15,546 nt of DNA from a bacterium (GTDB lineage: Bacteria > Desulfobacterota > GWC2-55-46). A program made the translations under genes and the position numbers. Positions 1 through 6,554 of the stretch are shown piece after piece (position 1 is the first letter of the stretch; each line of letters starts with the position of its first letter). The notes beneath the pieces were generated by a model. It ran no database searches, was not told the origin of the DNA, and saw nothing but the letters and a program-made list of their open reading frames with translations. The stretch spans positions 1-15,546 of the forward strand of contig SCQA01000261.1 in NCBI GenBank assembly GCA_004298725.1, given 5' to 3'.

Positions 1-499
1 CGTATTTGTTACTACGTCACACAAGATGGCCCTTGCCGTAATGGCCGAAGTTAAAAAGGCGCTAAAGCGACTAAAACGCCGCGCTATAGCAGAGGCTTCG
101 ATTAACAATTACGGCGCCGTTATAATAGCCGACGATATTAACGACGCCGCGCGTATTTCAAATCGCATAGCGCCGGAGCACCTTGAGCTTGCAATTGAAA
201 AGCCGCTTGAGGTTTTAGGGCTTATAAGAAACGCGGGGGCTATATTTCTGGGCGCGTACACGCCTGAAGCGCTTGGCGACTACGTTGCCGGGCCAAACCA
301 CACACTGCCTACGGGCGGCACGGCGCGGTTTTCATCGCCGCTTGGCGTGGAAGACTTTATAAAACGTTCAAGCGTTATCGGTTTTTCAAAAGAAGGTTTT
401 AACGCGCTTGGCCAGGCGGCAATTGACTTTGCCAACCTTGAGGGGCTTGACGCGCACGCAGAGAGCGTCAGTGTACGGCTTAAGAAGAAAAATTCTTAA
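1..499 (+). CDS. hisD: Histidinol dehydrogenase, C-terminal part (gene enters from left edge)
   Basis: Encodes the last enzyme of histidine synthesis, which oxidises L-histidinol to L-histidine with two NAD+ in the cytoplasm. The reading frame is already open at base 2, so the gene starts outside the window and about 165 C-terminal residues are visible. Diagnostic motifs are RIAPEHLEL (the catalytic Glu-His pair of the family), the segment GAYTPEALGDYVAGPNHTLP carrying a conserved zinc-ligand Asp, and LDAHAESVSVR near the end carrying the second conserved zinc-ligand His. The stop is followed 16 bases later by hisB, so the two are very likely co-transcribed. The internal ATG at 26 is not a start: the upstream frame reads VFVTTSHK, matching the family's conserved VTTS stretch. 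Identity is certain; only the N-terminal half is unseen. Confidence 0.96.
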   Translation, partial: VFVTTSHKMALAVMAEVKKALKRLKRRAIAEASINNYGAVIIADDINDAARISNRIAPEHLELAIEKPLEVLGLIRNAGAIFLGAYTPEALGDYVAGPNHTLPTGGTARFSSPLGVEDFIKRSSVIGFSKEGFNALGQAAIDFANLEGLDAHAESVSVRLKKKNS

Positions 500-515
500 A
501 AAAGAGGATTTTTTT

Positions 516-1133
516 ATGTCAAGAAAAGCGACGCTTAAAAGAAAGACATCTGAAACGGACATAACCATTGAAATAAATCTTGACGGTTGCGGGTCGTCCG
601 ATATTAAAACGCAAATACCGTTTTTCGGGCATATGCTCTCGAGTTTCGCAAAGCACGGGCTTTTCGATTTGAGGCTCAGGGTAAAAGGCGACGTAGAGGT
701 TGACCTGCATCATACGGTTGAGGATGTCGGTTTGTGCCTCGGAACCGCCGTTAAAAAAGCGCTTGGAAACAAGGCGGGCATAATAAGGTGCGCTAATGCC
801 AGCGTACCCATGATGGACTCTCTTGCGACCGTAGTTCTTGATATAAGCAACAGGCCGTATTTTAAGTTTAACGCCGGCCCGGACGCTGAATCTATTACAC
901 AGAGGATTTCTGTGAATATGACCGAAGACGGCTTTGACTTCGGCCTTGTAAAAGAGTTTATGACGGCTTTTGCAAATAACGCCGGCGTTGACCTTCACTT
1001 AACGCTTCATTATGGTACGGACATACACCACTCGATAGAGTCAGTCTATAAAGCGTTCGGCAAGGCGCTTGGGTCTGCGGTTGCTAAGGATAAGCGTATA
1101 AAAGGGGTTCTTTCCACAAAAGGCAAGCTATAA
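516..1133 (+). CDS. hisB: Imidazoleglycerol-phosphate dehydratase
   Basis: Dehydrates imidazole-glycerol phosphate to imidazole-acetol phosphate. The protein has 205 aa, the normal size for a monofunctional HisB with no phosphatase domain. The two metal-binding His motifs are present: HHTVED (residues 65-70) and HHSIE (171-175), and the C-terminus STKGKL matches the family's S-K-G-x-L ending. The start at 516 follows AGAGG (503-507); the frame is open further upstream within hisD, but that stretch does not resemble HisB. Two highly conserved spots differ: the usual FFDHML reads FFGHML (36-41) and the usual PMDE reads PMMD (98-101). Overall conservation still supports a working enzyme, though possibly with altered kinetics. 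It is second in the visible his operon. Confidence 0.95.
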   Translation: MSRKATLKRKTSETDITIEINLDGCGSSDIKTQIPFFGHMLSSFAKHGLFDLRLRVKGDVEVDLHHTVEDVGLCLGTAVKKALGNKAGIIRCANASVPMMDSLATVVLDISNRPYFKFNAGPDAESITQRISVNMTEDGFDFGLVKEFMTAFANNAGVDLHLTLHYGTDIHHSIESVYKAFGKALGSAVAKDKRIKGVLSTKGKL

Positions 1134-1147
1134 GCTATGCCGTTTTT

Positions 1148-1183
1148 GCCCGATTGCGGCGATTAAAGGCGCCACAATCGGGC
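1148..1183 (+). other. Inverted repeat in the hisB-hisH spacer
   Basis: A perfect 9-bp inverted repeat, GCCCGATTG (1148-1156) and CAATCGGGC (1175-1183), extends inward after one mismatch by GGCG/CGCC (1158-1161/1170-1173). It lies in a 127-base spacer, long for this otherwise compact operon. No clean T-run follows, so it is a poor intrinsic terminator. It could be an mRNA-processing or stabilising hairpin, or a decayed repeat element. The 12-mer TGCCCGATTGCG at its left arm recurs at 12431-12442 inside the REP-like element. Confidence 0.5.
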
Positions 1184-1260
1184 GTTGTTTTCTTGAGGGC
1201 GTTTTTAATGGTTGTCGTGCCAGATTTGCCCGCGCAAATACACGTTGAGAAGATATTAAA

Positions 1261-1884
1261 ATGATAGCGATAATAGACTACGACATGGGAAACCTTAGAA
1301 GCGTTGCCAAGGCATTCGCGAAGCTTGGCGTCACTGCCGAGCCGACACGCGAAGCGCGAGTTATTAAAGGCGCAAGCCATGTGGTGCTTCCGGGCGTGGG
1401 CGCGTTTAAAGACTGCATGAAGAACCTTACTGAATACGGCCTTGTAGAGCCTATTTTAAAGGCCATAAAGTCCGGCAAGCCTTTTCTTGGCATATGCCTC
1501 GGCCTACAGCTTCTTTTTGACGAGTCGTCAGAGTTCGGCTTTCATAAGGGCCTTGGCGTTATAAAAGGCGAGGTTGTTCGTTTTTCATCCGGTTGTTGCG
1601 AGGATGGCAATCAACTTAAAGTGCCGCATATGGGCTGGAACGCCGTGAATATAAAAAAAGAGAGCGCTCTTTTAAACGGCATTCCCGACGGCACATACTT
1701 TTATTTTGTTCATTCATACTACGGCGCGCCAAAGGATGCGGGCGCTGTTCTTACGACGACTTCTTACGGCGTGCCGTTTACAAGCGCCATTGAAAGAGAT
1801 AACGTAATGGCCTGTCAGTTTCATCCTGAAAAAAGCCAGACTGCCGGACTTAAGCTTTTAAAAAACTTCAGCGGACTGCGTTAA
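1261..1884 (+). CDS. hisH: Imidazole glycerol phosphate synthase, glutamine amidotransferase subunit
   Basis: HisH hydrolyses glutamine and passes ammonia to HisF, together making imidazole-glycerol phosphate and AICAR. The 207-aa product is a class I amidotransferase of normal length. It starts MIAIIDYDMGNLRSV, typical of HisH. The nucleophile Cys79 sits in GICLGLQLLF, and the other triad members His188 and Glu190 are in CQFHPEKSQ. The glycine-rich LPGVGAF lies at residues 43-49. The start at 1261 is chosen by this N-terminus; the upstream GAGAAG is only a weak ribosome site. It lies 27 bases before hisA, with its partner hisF just after that. Confidence 0.97.
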   Translation: MIAIIDYDMGNLRSVAKAFAKLGVTAEPTREARVIKGASHVVLPGVGAFKDCMKNLTEYGLVEPILKAIKSGKPFLGICLGLQLLFDESSEFGFHKGLGVIKGEVVRFSSGCCEDGNQLKVPHMGWNAVNIKKESALLNGIPDGTYFYFVHSYYGAPKDAGAVLTTTSYGVPFTSAIERDNVMACQFHPEKSQTAGLKLLKNFSGLR

Positions 1885-1911
1885 AAGAAATATAAGACGG
1901 AGGCTTGTTTT

Positions 1912-2634
1912 GTGATAATAATTCCGGCGGTTGATATAAAAGACGGTAAGTGCGTGCGCTTGACGCAAGGCAGAATGGACGCTGTAACCGTCTATGCGGA
2001 TAGCCCCGTTGACATGGCAATAAAATGGGAATCGCTCGGCGCGGAGCTTATCCACCTTGTTGACCTTGACGGAGCGATAGCCGGAAATACAAAAAATTTC
2101 AGCGTGATAAAAAACATAACCTCAGCCTTGAAAACCCCCGTGCAGATAGGCGGCGGAATAAGGGATATTGAGTCCGCGGAGAAGTACCTGAACCTGCCTA
2201 ACGTGAAGAGAATAATTATGGGTACGGCGGCGCATAAAGATAAGAATATGCTTTTACGCCTTACCAACAAGTACCCGGGCAGGGTGGCAGTCGGCGTAGA
2301 CGCTAAAGACGGTTTTGTGGCTATAAACGGCTGGGTAACGGTTACTGAAGAAAAGGCCTCTGACCTTGCCAAGAGCCTTGAATCGTCCGGCACTGCTTGC
2401 ATAATTTATACGGACATCGCGCGGGACGGCATGTTGAAAGGACCAAACGTAACAGCCACGAAAGAGCTTGCCCAGTCAATTAAAATACCGGTCGTGGCTT
2501 CCGGCGGCGTAAGTTCGATAAACGACATAAAGGCGTATGCCGGAGTAAATGTCGAGGGCATTATAATAGGCAAAGCGCTATATTCAGGCGGGCTTGATTT
2601 ACGTGAAGCGATAAAGACAGTAGCCGGGTTTTAA
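1912..2634 (+). CDS. hisA: ProFAR isomerase (phosphoribosylformimino-5-aminoimidazole carboxamide ribotide isomerase)
   Basis: Performs the Amadori rearrangement of ProFAR to PRFAR, the substrate of HisF-HisH. The 240-aa product is a (beta-alpha)8 barrel of normal size. Catalytic Asp8 lies in PAVDIKDGKCVRL and the second catalytic Asp130 in VGVDAKDG. The phosphate-binding loops are QIGGGIR (78-84) and ASGGVSS near the C-terminus. The start codon is GTG at 1912, supported by GGAGG (1899-1903) with an 8-base spacing and by the canonical N-terminus. It resembles hisF because the two families share ancestry; the VRLTQG strand and the shorter length mark this one as hisA. It lies between hisH and hisF in the same transcript. 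Confidence 0.97.
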   Translation: MIIIPAVDIKDGKCVRLTQGRMDAVTVYADSPVDMAIKWESLGAELIHLVDLDGAIAGNTKNFSVIKNITSALKTPVQIGGGIRDIESAEKYLNLPNVKRIIMGTAAHKDKNMLLRLTNKYPGRVAVGVDAKDGFVAINGWVTVTEEKASDLAKSLESSGTACIIYTDIARDGMLKGPNVTATKELAQSIKIPVVASGGVSSINDIKAYAGVNVEGIIIGKALYSGGLDLREAIKTVAGF

Positions 2635-2663
2635 ACTGATAACCAATAACTGATAATATTTCA

Positions 2664-3434
2664 ATGCTAACCAAACGCATAATTCCATGTCTTGACGTAA
2701 AAGGCGGCAGAGTAGTCAAAGGCGTAAGCTTCGTTGAACTGCGCGACGCCGGAGATCCGGTCGAGTGCGCCCGCGCCTACGAAGCGCAGGGAGCGGACGA
2801 ATTAGTCTTTTTGGATATTACGGCGTCCCACGAAAACAGAAAGACGATACTGGACGTCGTGGAGAGGACGGCGGAAGACGTATTCATGCCGCTTACGGTC
2901 GGCGGAGGCATAAGGACGCTTGACGACATAAAGACGCTCCTGAGGGCCGGTACTGACAAAGTTTCAATAAACACCACCGCGGTTGAAGACCCGGACTTTG
3001 TCCGACGCTCATCTGAAAGATTCGGAAGCCAGTGTATAGTGGTTGCCATCGACGCCAAAAAAAATGCCGAAGGCACAGGATGGGAAGTTTATACGCACGG
3101 CGGCAGAAAAGCGCGCGGACTTGACGTTGTCGAATGGGCGAAAAAGATGGAAGCCCTCGGCGCGGGCGAGATACTTCTTACCAGCATGGACAGAGACGGC
3201 ACCAAGGACGGTTACGACATAGCCCTTACGCGTGCCGTAAGCACGGCTGTTTCCATACCGGTTATAGCTTCGGGCGGTGCCGGCACTATCGAGCATATGC
3301 GAGAGGCCCTTACATCCGGCGGGGCAGACGCCGCTTTAGCCGCGTCTATTTTTCATTACGGGGAATATACCATAGCCGAGGCAAAAGAATTTTTAGCTTC
3401 GCGCGGGGTGCGAGTGAGACCGGCGTTTAAATAA
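2664..3434 (+). CDS. hisF: Imidazole glycerol phosphate synthase, cyclase subunit
   Basis: HisF cyclises PRFAR with ammonia delivered by HisH, giving imidazole-glycerol phosphate and AICAR. The 256-aa product is a normal-length (beta-alpha)8 barrel. It starts MLTKRIIPCLDVKGGRVVKG with catalytic Asp11, and the second catalytic residue Asp130 lies in VVAIDAKK. Phosphate loops are VGGGIR (79-84) and ASGGAG. The start is fixed by this family N-terminus, yet no Shine-Dalgarno sequence precedes it. Instead the 29-base spacer after hisA contains ACTGATAA twice, at 2635-2642 and 2649-2656. Translation may rely on coupling to hisA. It is the last recognisable his gene here. Confidence 0.97.
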   Translation: MLTKRIIPCLDVKGGRVVKGVSFVELRDAGDPVECARAYEAQGADELVFLDITASHENRKTILDVVERTAEDVFMPLTVGGGIRTLDDIKTLLRAGTDKVSINTTAVEDPDFVRRSSERFGSQCIVVAIDAKKNAEGTGWEVYTHGGRKARGLDVVEWAKKMEALGAGEILLTSMDRDGTKDGYDIALTRAVSTAVSIPVIASGGAGTIEHMREALTSGGADAALAASIFHYGEYTIAEAKEFLASRGVRVRPAFK

Positions 3435-3440
3435 CACGGC

Positions 3441-3623
3441 ATGAGCGAAACACCTTCAAAGGGCGCGCCGTTTTTAAAGGTTATTATCGCGTATAAACTT
3501 TTGGCAGGCATTGCCGCGTTTGTAATGTCCGCCACATTTATAAAGCTTATTGACAAAGACGTTGAAGAGGTTTTAACCGCGCTAAACACAAGGAGCTTTT
3601 CAGCGGAAAGCACGACGGATTGA
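3441..3623 (+). CDS. Small membrane protein, similar to the start of DUF2127 proteins
   Basis: A 60-aa open frame begins 6 bases after the hisF stop. It has a hydrophilic N-terminus, one hydrophobic segment of about 25 residues (roughly 13-37, KVIIAYKLLAGIAAFVMSAT and following), then an acidic stretch KDVEEVLTAL and a polar tail. The pattern of an YKLL-containing helix followed by L-x-K-D-V resembles, from memory, the N-terminus of DUF2127 membrane proteins, which are usually two to three times longer with several helices. No continuation is seen in other frames downstream, so it is either a stand-alone microprotein or a truncated remnant. No clear ribosome site is present; translation could be coupled to hisF. 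The function is unknown. Confidence 0.5.
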   Translation: MSETPSKGAPFLKVIIAYKLLAGIAAFVMSATFIKLIDKDVEEVLTALNTRSFSAESTTD

Positions 3624-3633
3624 AAGAAAAAAC

Positions 3634-3662
3634 TTGATTAAAACGCTAAGAAATAGTATAAA
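3634..3662 (+). promoter_or_regulatory. Sigma-70-type promoter for rpsF-rpsR-rplI
   Basis: TTGATT (3634-3639) and TATAAA (3657-3662) are separated by exactly 17 bases, close to the TTGACA-17-TATAAT consensus. This predicts a transcript start near 3669 and a leader of about 68 bases before rpsF. It makes the ribosomal protein genes a unit separate from the his operon. Confidence 0.65.
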
Positions 3663-3683
3663 CTAACGTTGTTTAATATCCTT

Positions 3684-3723
3684 ACCCCTTGCATAGAGGG
3701 GTGAACCCGCATGGCGGGGAACC
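3684..3723 (+). promoter_or_regulatory. Structured rpsF leader, candidate S6:S18 autoregulatory RNA
   Basis: Two adjacent hairpins lie just before the rpsF ribosome site. The first is ACCCCT (3684-3689) pairing with AGGGGT (3697-3702). The second is CCCGC (3706-3710) pairing with GCGGG (3714-3718) around an ATG loop, and may be extended by GGT/ACC (3700-3702/3721-3723) across an internal loop. Many bacteria carry an mRNA motif upstream of rpsF that is bound by the S6:S18 complex to repress its own operon; position and gene order fit. I cannot confirm the consensus residues from memory, so the link is an inference. Confidence 0.4.
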
Positions 3724-3736
3724 AAAGGGAGGCGTT

Positions 3737-4099
3737 ATGAGGTTGTACGAAACAGTAGGCATCATTAGAAGCGATGCCGGGGATGACATAGTCAAGGCTA
3801 TCATCCAGAAGGCAAAAAATGCCGTTGAAGGCGGCGGCGGCAAGATTGAAAAGCTTGATGAATGGGGCAGAAGAAAGTTCGCCTATCCCATAAACAAAAA
3901 GAACGAGGGGTTTTATTTTGTAATCACTTATACCTCGAGTCCTTTAGCAAGCAAAGAACTTGAGCGCGGGCTTAAGTTCAACGAAGACGTCGTGCGGTAT
4001 CAGACTGTAAGGCTTGAGCGTTTAATTGAAGCCAAACCCGCTGACGCGGTCAAGGCCGTTGAGGGCGCCGAAGCCGTTGAAAAAGGAGGGCAGGCATAA
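3737..4099 (+). CDS. rpsF: Small-subunit ribosomal protein bS6
   Basis: bS6 binds bS18 and helps assemble the platform of the 30S subunit. The 120-aa product starts MRLYETVGIIRSDA, and the core RRKFAYPINKKNEGFYFVI and LERGLKFNEDVVRYQTVRLE is typical of the family. The last ~23 residues are an Ala/Glu/Lys-rich tail of the kind often seen in bS6. The start at 3737 is chosen over the in-frame upstream ATG at 3689 because GGGAGG (3727-3732) lies 4 bases before it and the family N-terminus begins here; 3689 falls inside the leader hairpins. The stop overlaps the rpsR start by one base (TAATG), which implies coupled synthesis of the two partners. Confidence 0.96.
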   Translation: MRLYETVGIIRSDAGDDIVKAIIQKAKNAVEGGGGKIEKLDEWGRRKFAYPINKKNEGFYFVITYTSSPLASKELERGLKFNEDVVRYQTVRLERLIEAKPADAVKAVEGAEAVEKGGQA

Positions 4100-4377
4100 T
4101 GAGAAACGAAAGACCGTCGAGAGGCCAATCAAGCGACTCCGCCGAGGGCGGAAGAAGGCCATTTCCCAAGAGAAAGGTTTGCCGTTTTTGCAAGCATAAA
4201 GAGCTGACCATTGATTATAAGGATGCGCGCGCGTTGAGGCCGTACCTTACCGAACGCGGCAGGATAGTTCCCAGAAGAATATCCGGCGGGTGCGCCAAGC
4301 ATCAAAGGATGATAGCCGAAGCCATAAAGCGCGCGAGAAACCTCGCGATCATTCCGTTCACCGCGATAAATATCTGA
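4099..4377 (+). CDS. rpsR: Small-subunit ribosomal protein bS18, cysteine-containing form
   Basis: bS18 pairs with bS6 on the 30S platform. The 92-aa product carries the family core from KVCRFC through DYKDARALRPYLTERGRIVP and ends RARNLAIIPFTAI. It keeps C28-x2-C31 and C65-x2-H68 (GGCAKHQR), the four residues of the zinc-binding version; many relatives have lost these. The first ~25 residues are a polar, Arg/Ser/Gly-rich extension. The start overlaps the rpsF stop by one base and is preceded by AGGAGG (4084-4089). rplI follows 31 bases downstream. Confidence 0.96.
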   Translation: MRNERPSRGQSSDSAEGGRRPFPKRKVCRFCKHKELTIDYKDARALRPYLTERGRIVPRRISGGCAKHQRMIAEAIKRARNLAIIPFTAINI

Positions 4378-4408
4378 GCGCGGCTTAAAAAGATTAAGGA
4401 GCAGTATA

Positions 4409-4852
4409 ATGAACATAATAATGAGAAAACACGTTGAAAACCTCGGCAACTTCGGCGACGTTGTAAGGGTGGCTGAAGGTTACGCTAGAAACTACCTTAT
4501 ACCGAGGGGGCTTGCTGTAGTTGCTTCACCGGCCAACATAGGCCAGCTGAACGCTGAAAAAGAAGCCTTTGTCAGGAAGGAAAAGCTGAGAAAAGAAAAG
4601 GCCGAAAAGTACAAGGCTGAACTTGACGCTTTGAAGCTTTCGTTCGCGAAGAAGGCCGGCGAAGACGAGCGCCTTTTCGGCTCCGTAACGTCCCATGACA
4701 TTGAAGAAGCTATAAAGCAGAAAGGCTTCAAGGTGGACAAGAAGGAAATTATATTGAAGGAGCCTATAAAGACAATCGGGCTTCATACGGTTTCAATAAA
4801 GCTTCACCCTGAAGTAATCGCTAACATCACCATTGACGTTACAAAGGAATAG
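4409..4852 (+). CDS. rplI: Large-subunit ribosomal protein bL9
   Basis: bL9 binds 23S rRNA near the L1 stalk and influences reading-frame fidelity. The 147-aa product has the usual layout: an N-terminal RNA-binding domain starting MNIIMRKHVENLGNFGDVV with the motif GYARNYLIPRGLAV, a long charged helix at about residues 41-75 rich in Lys, Glu and Ala, and a C-terminal domain containing RLFGSVTSHDIEEAI. AAGGAG (4396-4401) precedes the ATG. The order rpsF-rpsR-rplI-dnaB is widespread in bacteria and supports the identification. Confidence 0.97.
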   Translation: MNIIMRKHVENLGNFGDVVRVAEGYARNYLIPRGLAVVASPANIGQLNAEKEAFVRKEKLRKEKAEKYKAELDALKLSFAKKAGEDERLFGSVTSHDIEEAIKQKGFKVDKKEIILKEPIKTIGLHTVSIKLHPEVIANITIDVTKE

Positions 4853-4867
4853 AAGTTTTTAGAGGCG

Positions 4868-4974
4868 TAAGCCGGGTTAGCGCGGCTAACTCGACATTTT
4901 CAGCAACCTGCTAATTAAGCCGTGGGCCGTGCATCGCGTTTGCATAGCGTTCACGCCCGCGGCTTAAGTTTTTT
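4868..4974 (+). terminator. Terminator-like hairpin with a competing upstream arm, before dnaB
   Basis: A 13-bp stem, TTAAGCCGTGGGC (4915-4927) with GCCCGCGGCTTAA (4955-4967, one G-U pair), is followed at once by a T-run (4969-4974). That is the form of an intrinsic terminator, although the loop is long (27 bases). The T-run directly abuts the dnaB ribosome site AAGGAG (4975-4980). Upstream, TAAGCCG (4868-4874) could pair with the same right arm (CGGCTTA, 4960-4966), and a small hairpin GGGTTAGC/GCTAACTC (4874-4881/4885-4892) lies between. The arrangement could reduce dnaB transcription relative to rplI, or attenuate it conditionally. Only the pairings are seen; regulation is inferred. Confidence 0.45.
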
Positions 4975-4986
4975 AAGGAGAATCCG

Positions 4987-6387
4987 ATGGCAGTTCGCGT
5001 CAAAAGCGATGTTTCCTTAAAAGCGCCGCCTCATAACATCGAGGCCGAGCAGTCCGTGCTTGGCGGCATACTTATTGAAAAAGACGCCATTGACAGGGTA
5101 GCCGACATTCTCTCCGACGACGGAAGCGACTTTTACCACGATGCCAACGTAAAGCTCTACCGCGGCATGGTGGCTCTTTACCGGAAAAGCACGCCCATTG
5201 ACGCCGTTACGCTTTCAAACCTTTTTAAAGACTCCGACGCCTTAACCTCCGTAGGCGGCATATCGTACATCGGCGAAATAGCCGAGATTACTCCTACCGC
5301 CGCTAACATTACGTATTACGCGCGCATAGTCAAAGAGAAATCACTTTTAAGAAAGATGATAACGGCTACAACCGATATTGCCACGCTTGCTTATGAAGGC
5401 ACGGATTCGGTTGAAGAGTTTATTGACGAGGCTGAAAGAAAGATTTTTCAAGTCTCGCAGGACAGGGCTAAAAAGTCTTTTTTCGCGATTAATTCGCTTT
5501 TAAAAGGCACGTTTGAAACTATTGAAAAGCTCTACGAGAAAAAGAGCCATATTACAGGTGTGTCAACGGGCTTTGCCGAGCTTGACAAACTTACCGCGGG
5601 CCTTCAGGACTCAGACCTTATAATCATAGCGGGCAGGCCCTCAATGGGTAAAACGGCTTTTTGTTTGAATATTGCCGAAAACGTGGCTGTTGATTCCGAT
5701 TTGACGGTAGCGGTATTTTCACTTGAAATGAGCAAAGAACAGCTTGTGCAAAGGATGCTCGCTTCAAGGGCAAGGGTTGACCTTCAAAGGATACGAAGCG
5801 GGTTTTTGAAAGACGAGGATTGGGGCAAGCTGACTACTGCGGTAGGCGCGCTTGATCAGGCGAATATTTACATTGACGATACTCCGGCGCAGTCAGTCCT
5901 TGAAATGCGGGCAAAGGCAAGAAGGCTTAAGGGCGAGCACGGCCTGAAGCTTATAATAGTCGACTACCTTCAGCTTATGCGCGGTAGAAGAAATGCCGAC
6001 AACAGAGAGCAGGAAATATCCGACATATCGCGTTCGTTAAAGGCTATGGCCAAAGAGTTGCAAGTGCCTGTTATTGCGCTATCTCAGCTTTCCCGCATGG
6101 TTGAAAGACGCGAGGGAAACAAACCTCAGCTTTCCGATTTAAGAGAGTCCGGCGCAATAGAGCAGGACGCGGACGTTGTCATGTTCGTTAACAGGGAATC
6201 GTTTTACAAAAAATGCGACTGCCCGGAAGAACTGTGCACTTGCGGCCTTAGAAATAGCGCGGATATATGGGTTGAGAAACAGCGTAACGGCCCGACAGGC
6301 AGGGTAAAGCTTACGTTTCTTAAAGAGTTCACGCGCTTTGTTACGCAGGCGAGCGAATACGGCGCGCAGAATGAATGGGTGGAGTAA
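4987..6387 (+). CDS. dnaB: Replicative DNA helicase DnaB
   Basis: Hexameric 5'-3' helicase that unwinds DNA at the replication fork and recruits primase. The 466-aa product has the normal length and order: an N-terminal collar domain starting at PPHNIEAEQSVLGG (14-27), a linker, and a RecA-like motor from about residue 185. Walker A is GRPSMGKT (216-223), Walker B is LIIVDYLQL (322-330), and LSDLRESGAIEQDADVV (382-398) is the conserved motif with the Arg-x-Ser-Gly core. KQRNGPTG lies at 431-438. No intein is present. The loop just before that motif is about 8 residues longer than in E. coli DnaB and holds four cysteines, C410-x-C412-x4-C417-x-C419. The start follows AAGGAG at 6-base spacing. 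Confidence 0.97.
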   Translation: MAVRVKSDVSLKAPPHNIEAEQSVLGGILIEKDAIDRVADILSDDGSDFYHDANVKLYRGMVALYRKSTPIDAVTLSNLFKDSDALTSVGGISYIGEIAEITPTAANITYYARIVKEKSLLRKMITATTDIATLAYEGTDSVEEFIDEAERKIFQVSQDRAKKSFFAINSLLKGTFETIEKLYEKKSHITGVSTGFAELDKLTAGLQDSDLIIIAGRPSMGKTAFCLNIAENVAVDSDLTVAVFSLEMSKEQLVQRMLASRARVDLQRIRSGFLKDEDWGKLTTAVGALDQANIYIDDTPAQSVLEMRAKARRLKGEHGLKLIIVDYLQLMRGRRNADNREQEISDISRSLKAMAKELQVPVIALSQLSRMVERREGNKPQLSDLRESGAIEQDADVVMFVNRESFYKKCDCPEELCTCGLRNSADIWVEKQRNGPTGRVKLTFLKEFTRFVTQASEYGAQNEWVE

Positions 6388-6431
6388 GCGGCACGTTCAG
6401 TTTACTGCGTAACGTCAAAAAAATGTATTAG

Positions 6432-6464
6432 AAACCCCCTTTTTGATTGAAAGGGGGTTTTTTT
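6432..6464 (+). terminator. Intrinsic terminator after dnaB
   Basis: An 11-bp perfect stem, AAACCCCCTTT (6432-6442) with AAAGGGGGTTT (6450-6460), has a 7-base loop and runs into seven Ts (6458-6464). It lies 45 bases after the dnaB stop and ends the ribosomal protein/dnaB unit. Confidence 0.9.
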
Positions 6465-6518
6465 ATGACAGCTCAGGTAAAGTTTTACGCTTTACTTGCC
6501 GTAAGGCGCGAGTGAGAG

Positions 6519-6554
6519 TTGCGTTTTATCGCATAGCGTTTTACAATAACGCAA
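6519..6554 (+). promoter_or_regulatory. Candidate priA promoter inside an inverted repeat
   Basis: TTGCGT (6519-6524) and TACAAT (6542-6547) are 17 bases apart, a plausible sigma-70 promoter with a good -10 box. The -35 box overlaps the left arm of a 7-bp inverted repeat, TTGCGTT (6519-6525) and AACGCAA (6548-6554), whose right arm starts just after the -10 box. This could be an operator or only a fold in the DNA. The rest of 6465-6610 contains further short hairpins (such as GTAAAG/CTTTAC at 6477-6482/6490-6495) and no gene. Confidence 0.5.

Noticed and set aside
519..998. Long minus-strand open frame opposite hisB
   Set aside because: It is an antisense shadow of a well-conserved gene, with Arg/His/Cys-rich composition typical of such shadows.
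3689..3736. Upstream ATG extension of rpsF
   Set aside because: It lies inside the leader hairpins with no ribosome site, whereas the ATG at 3737 has GGGAGG and begins the family sequence.
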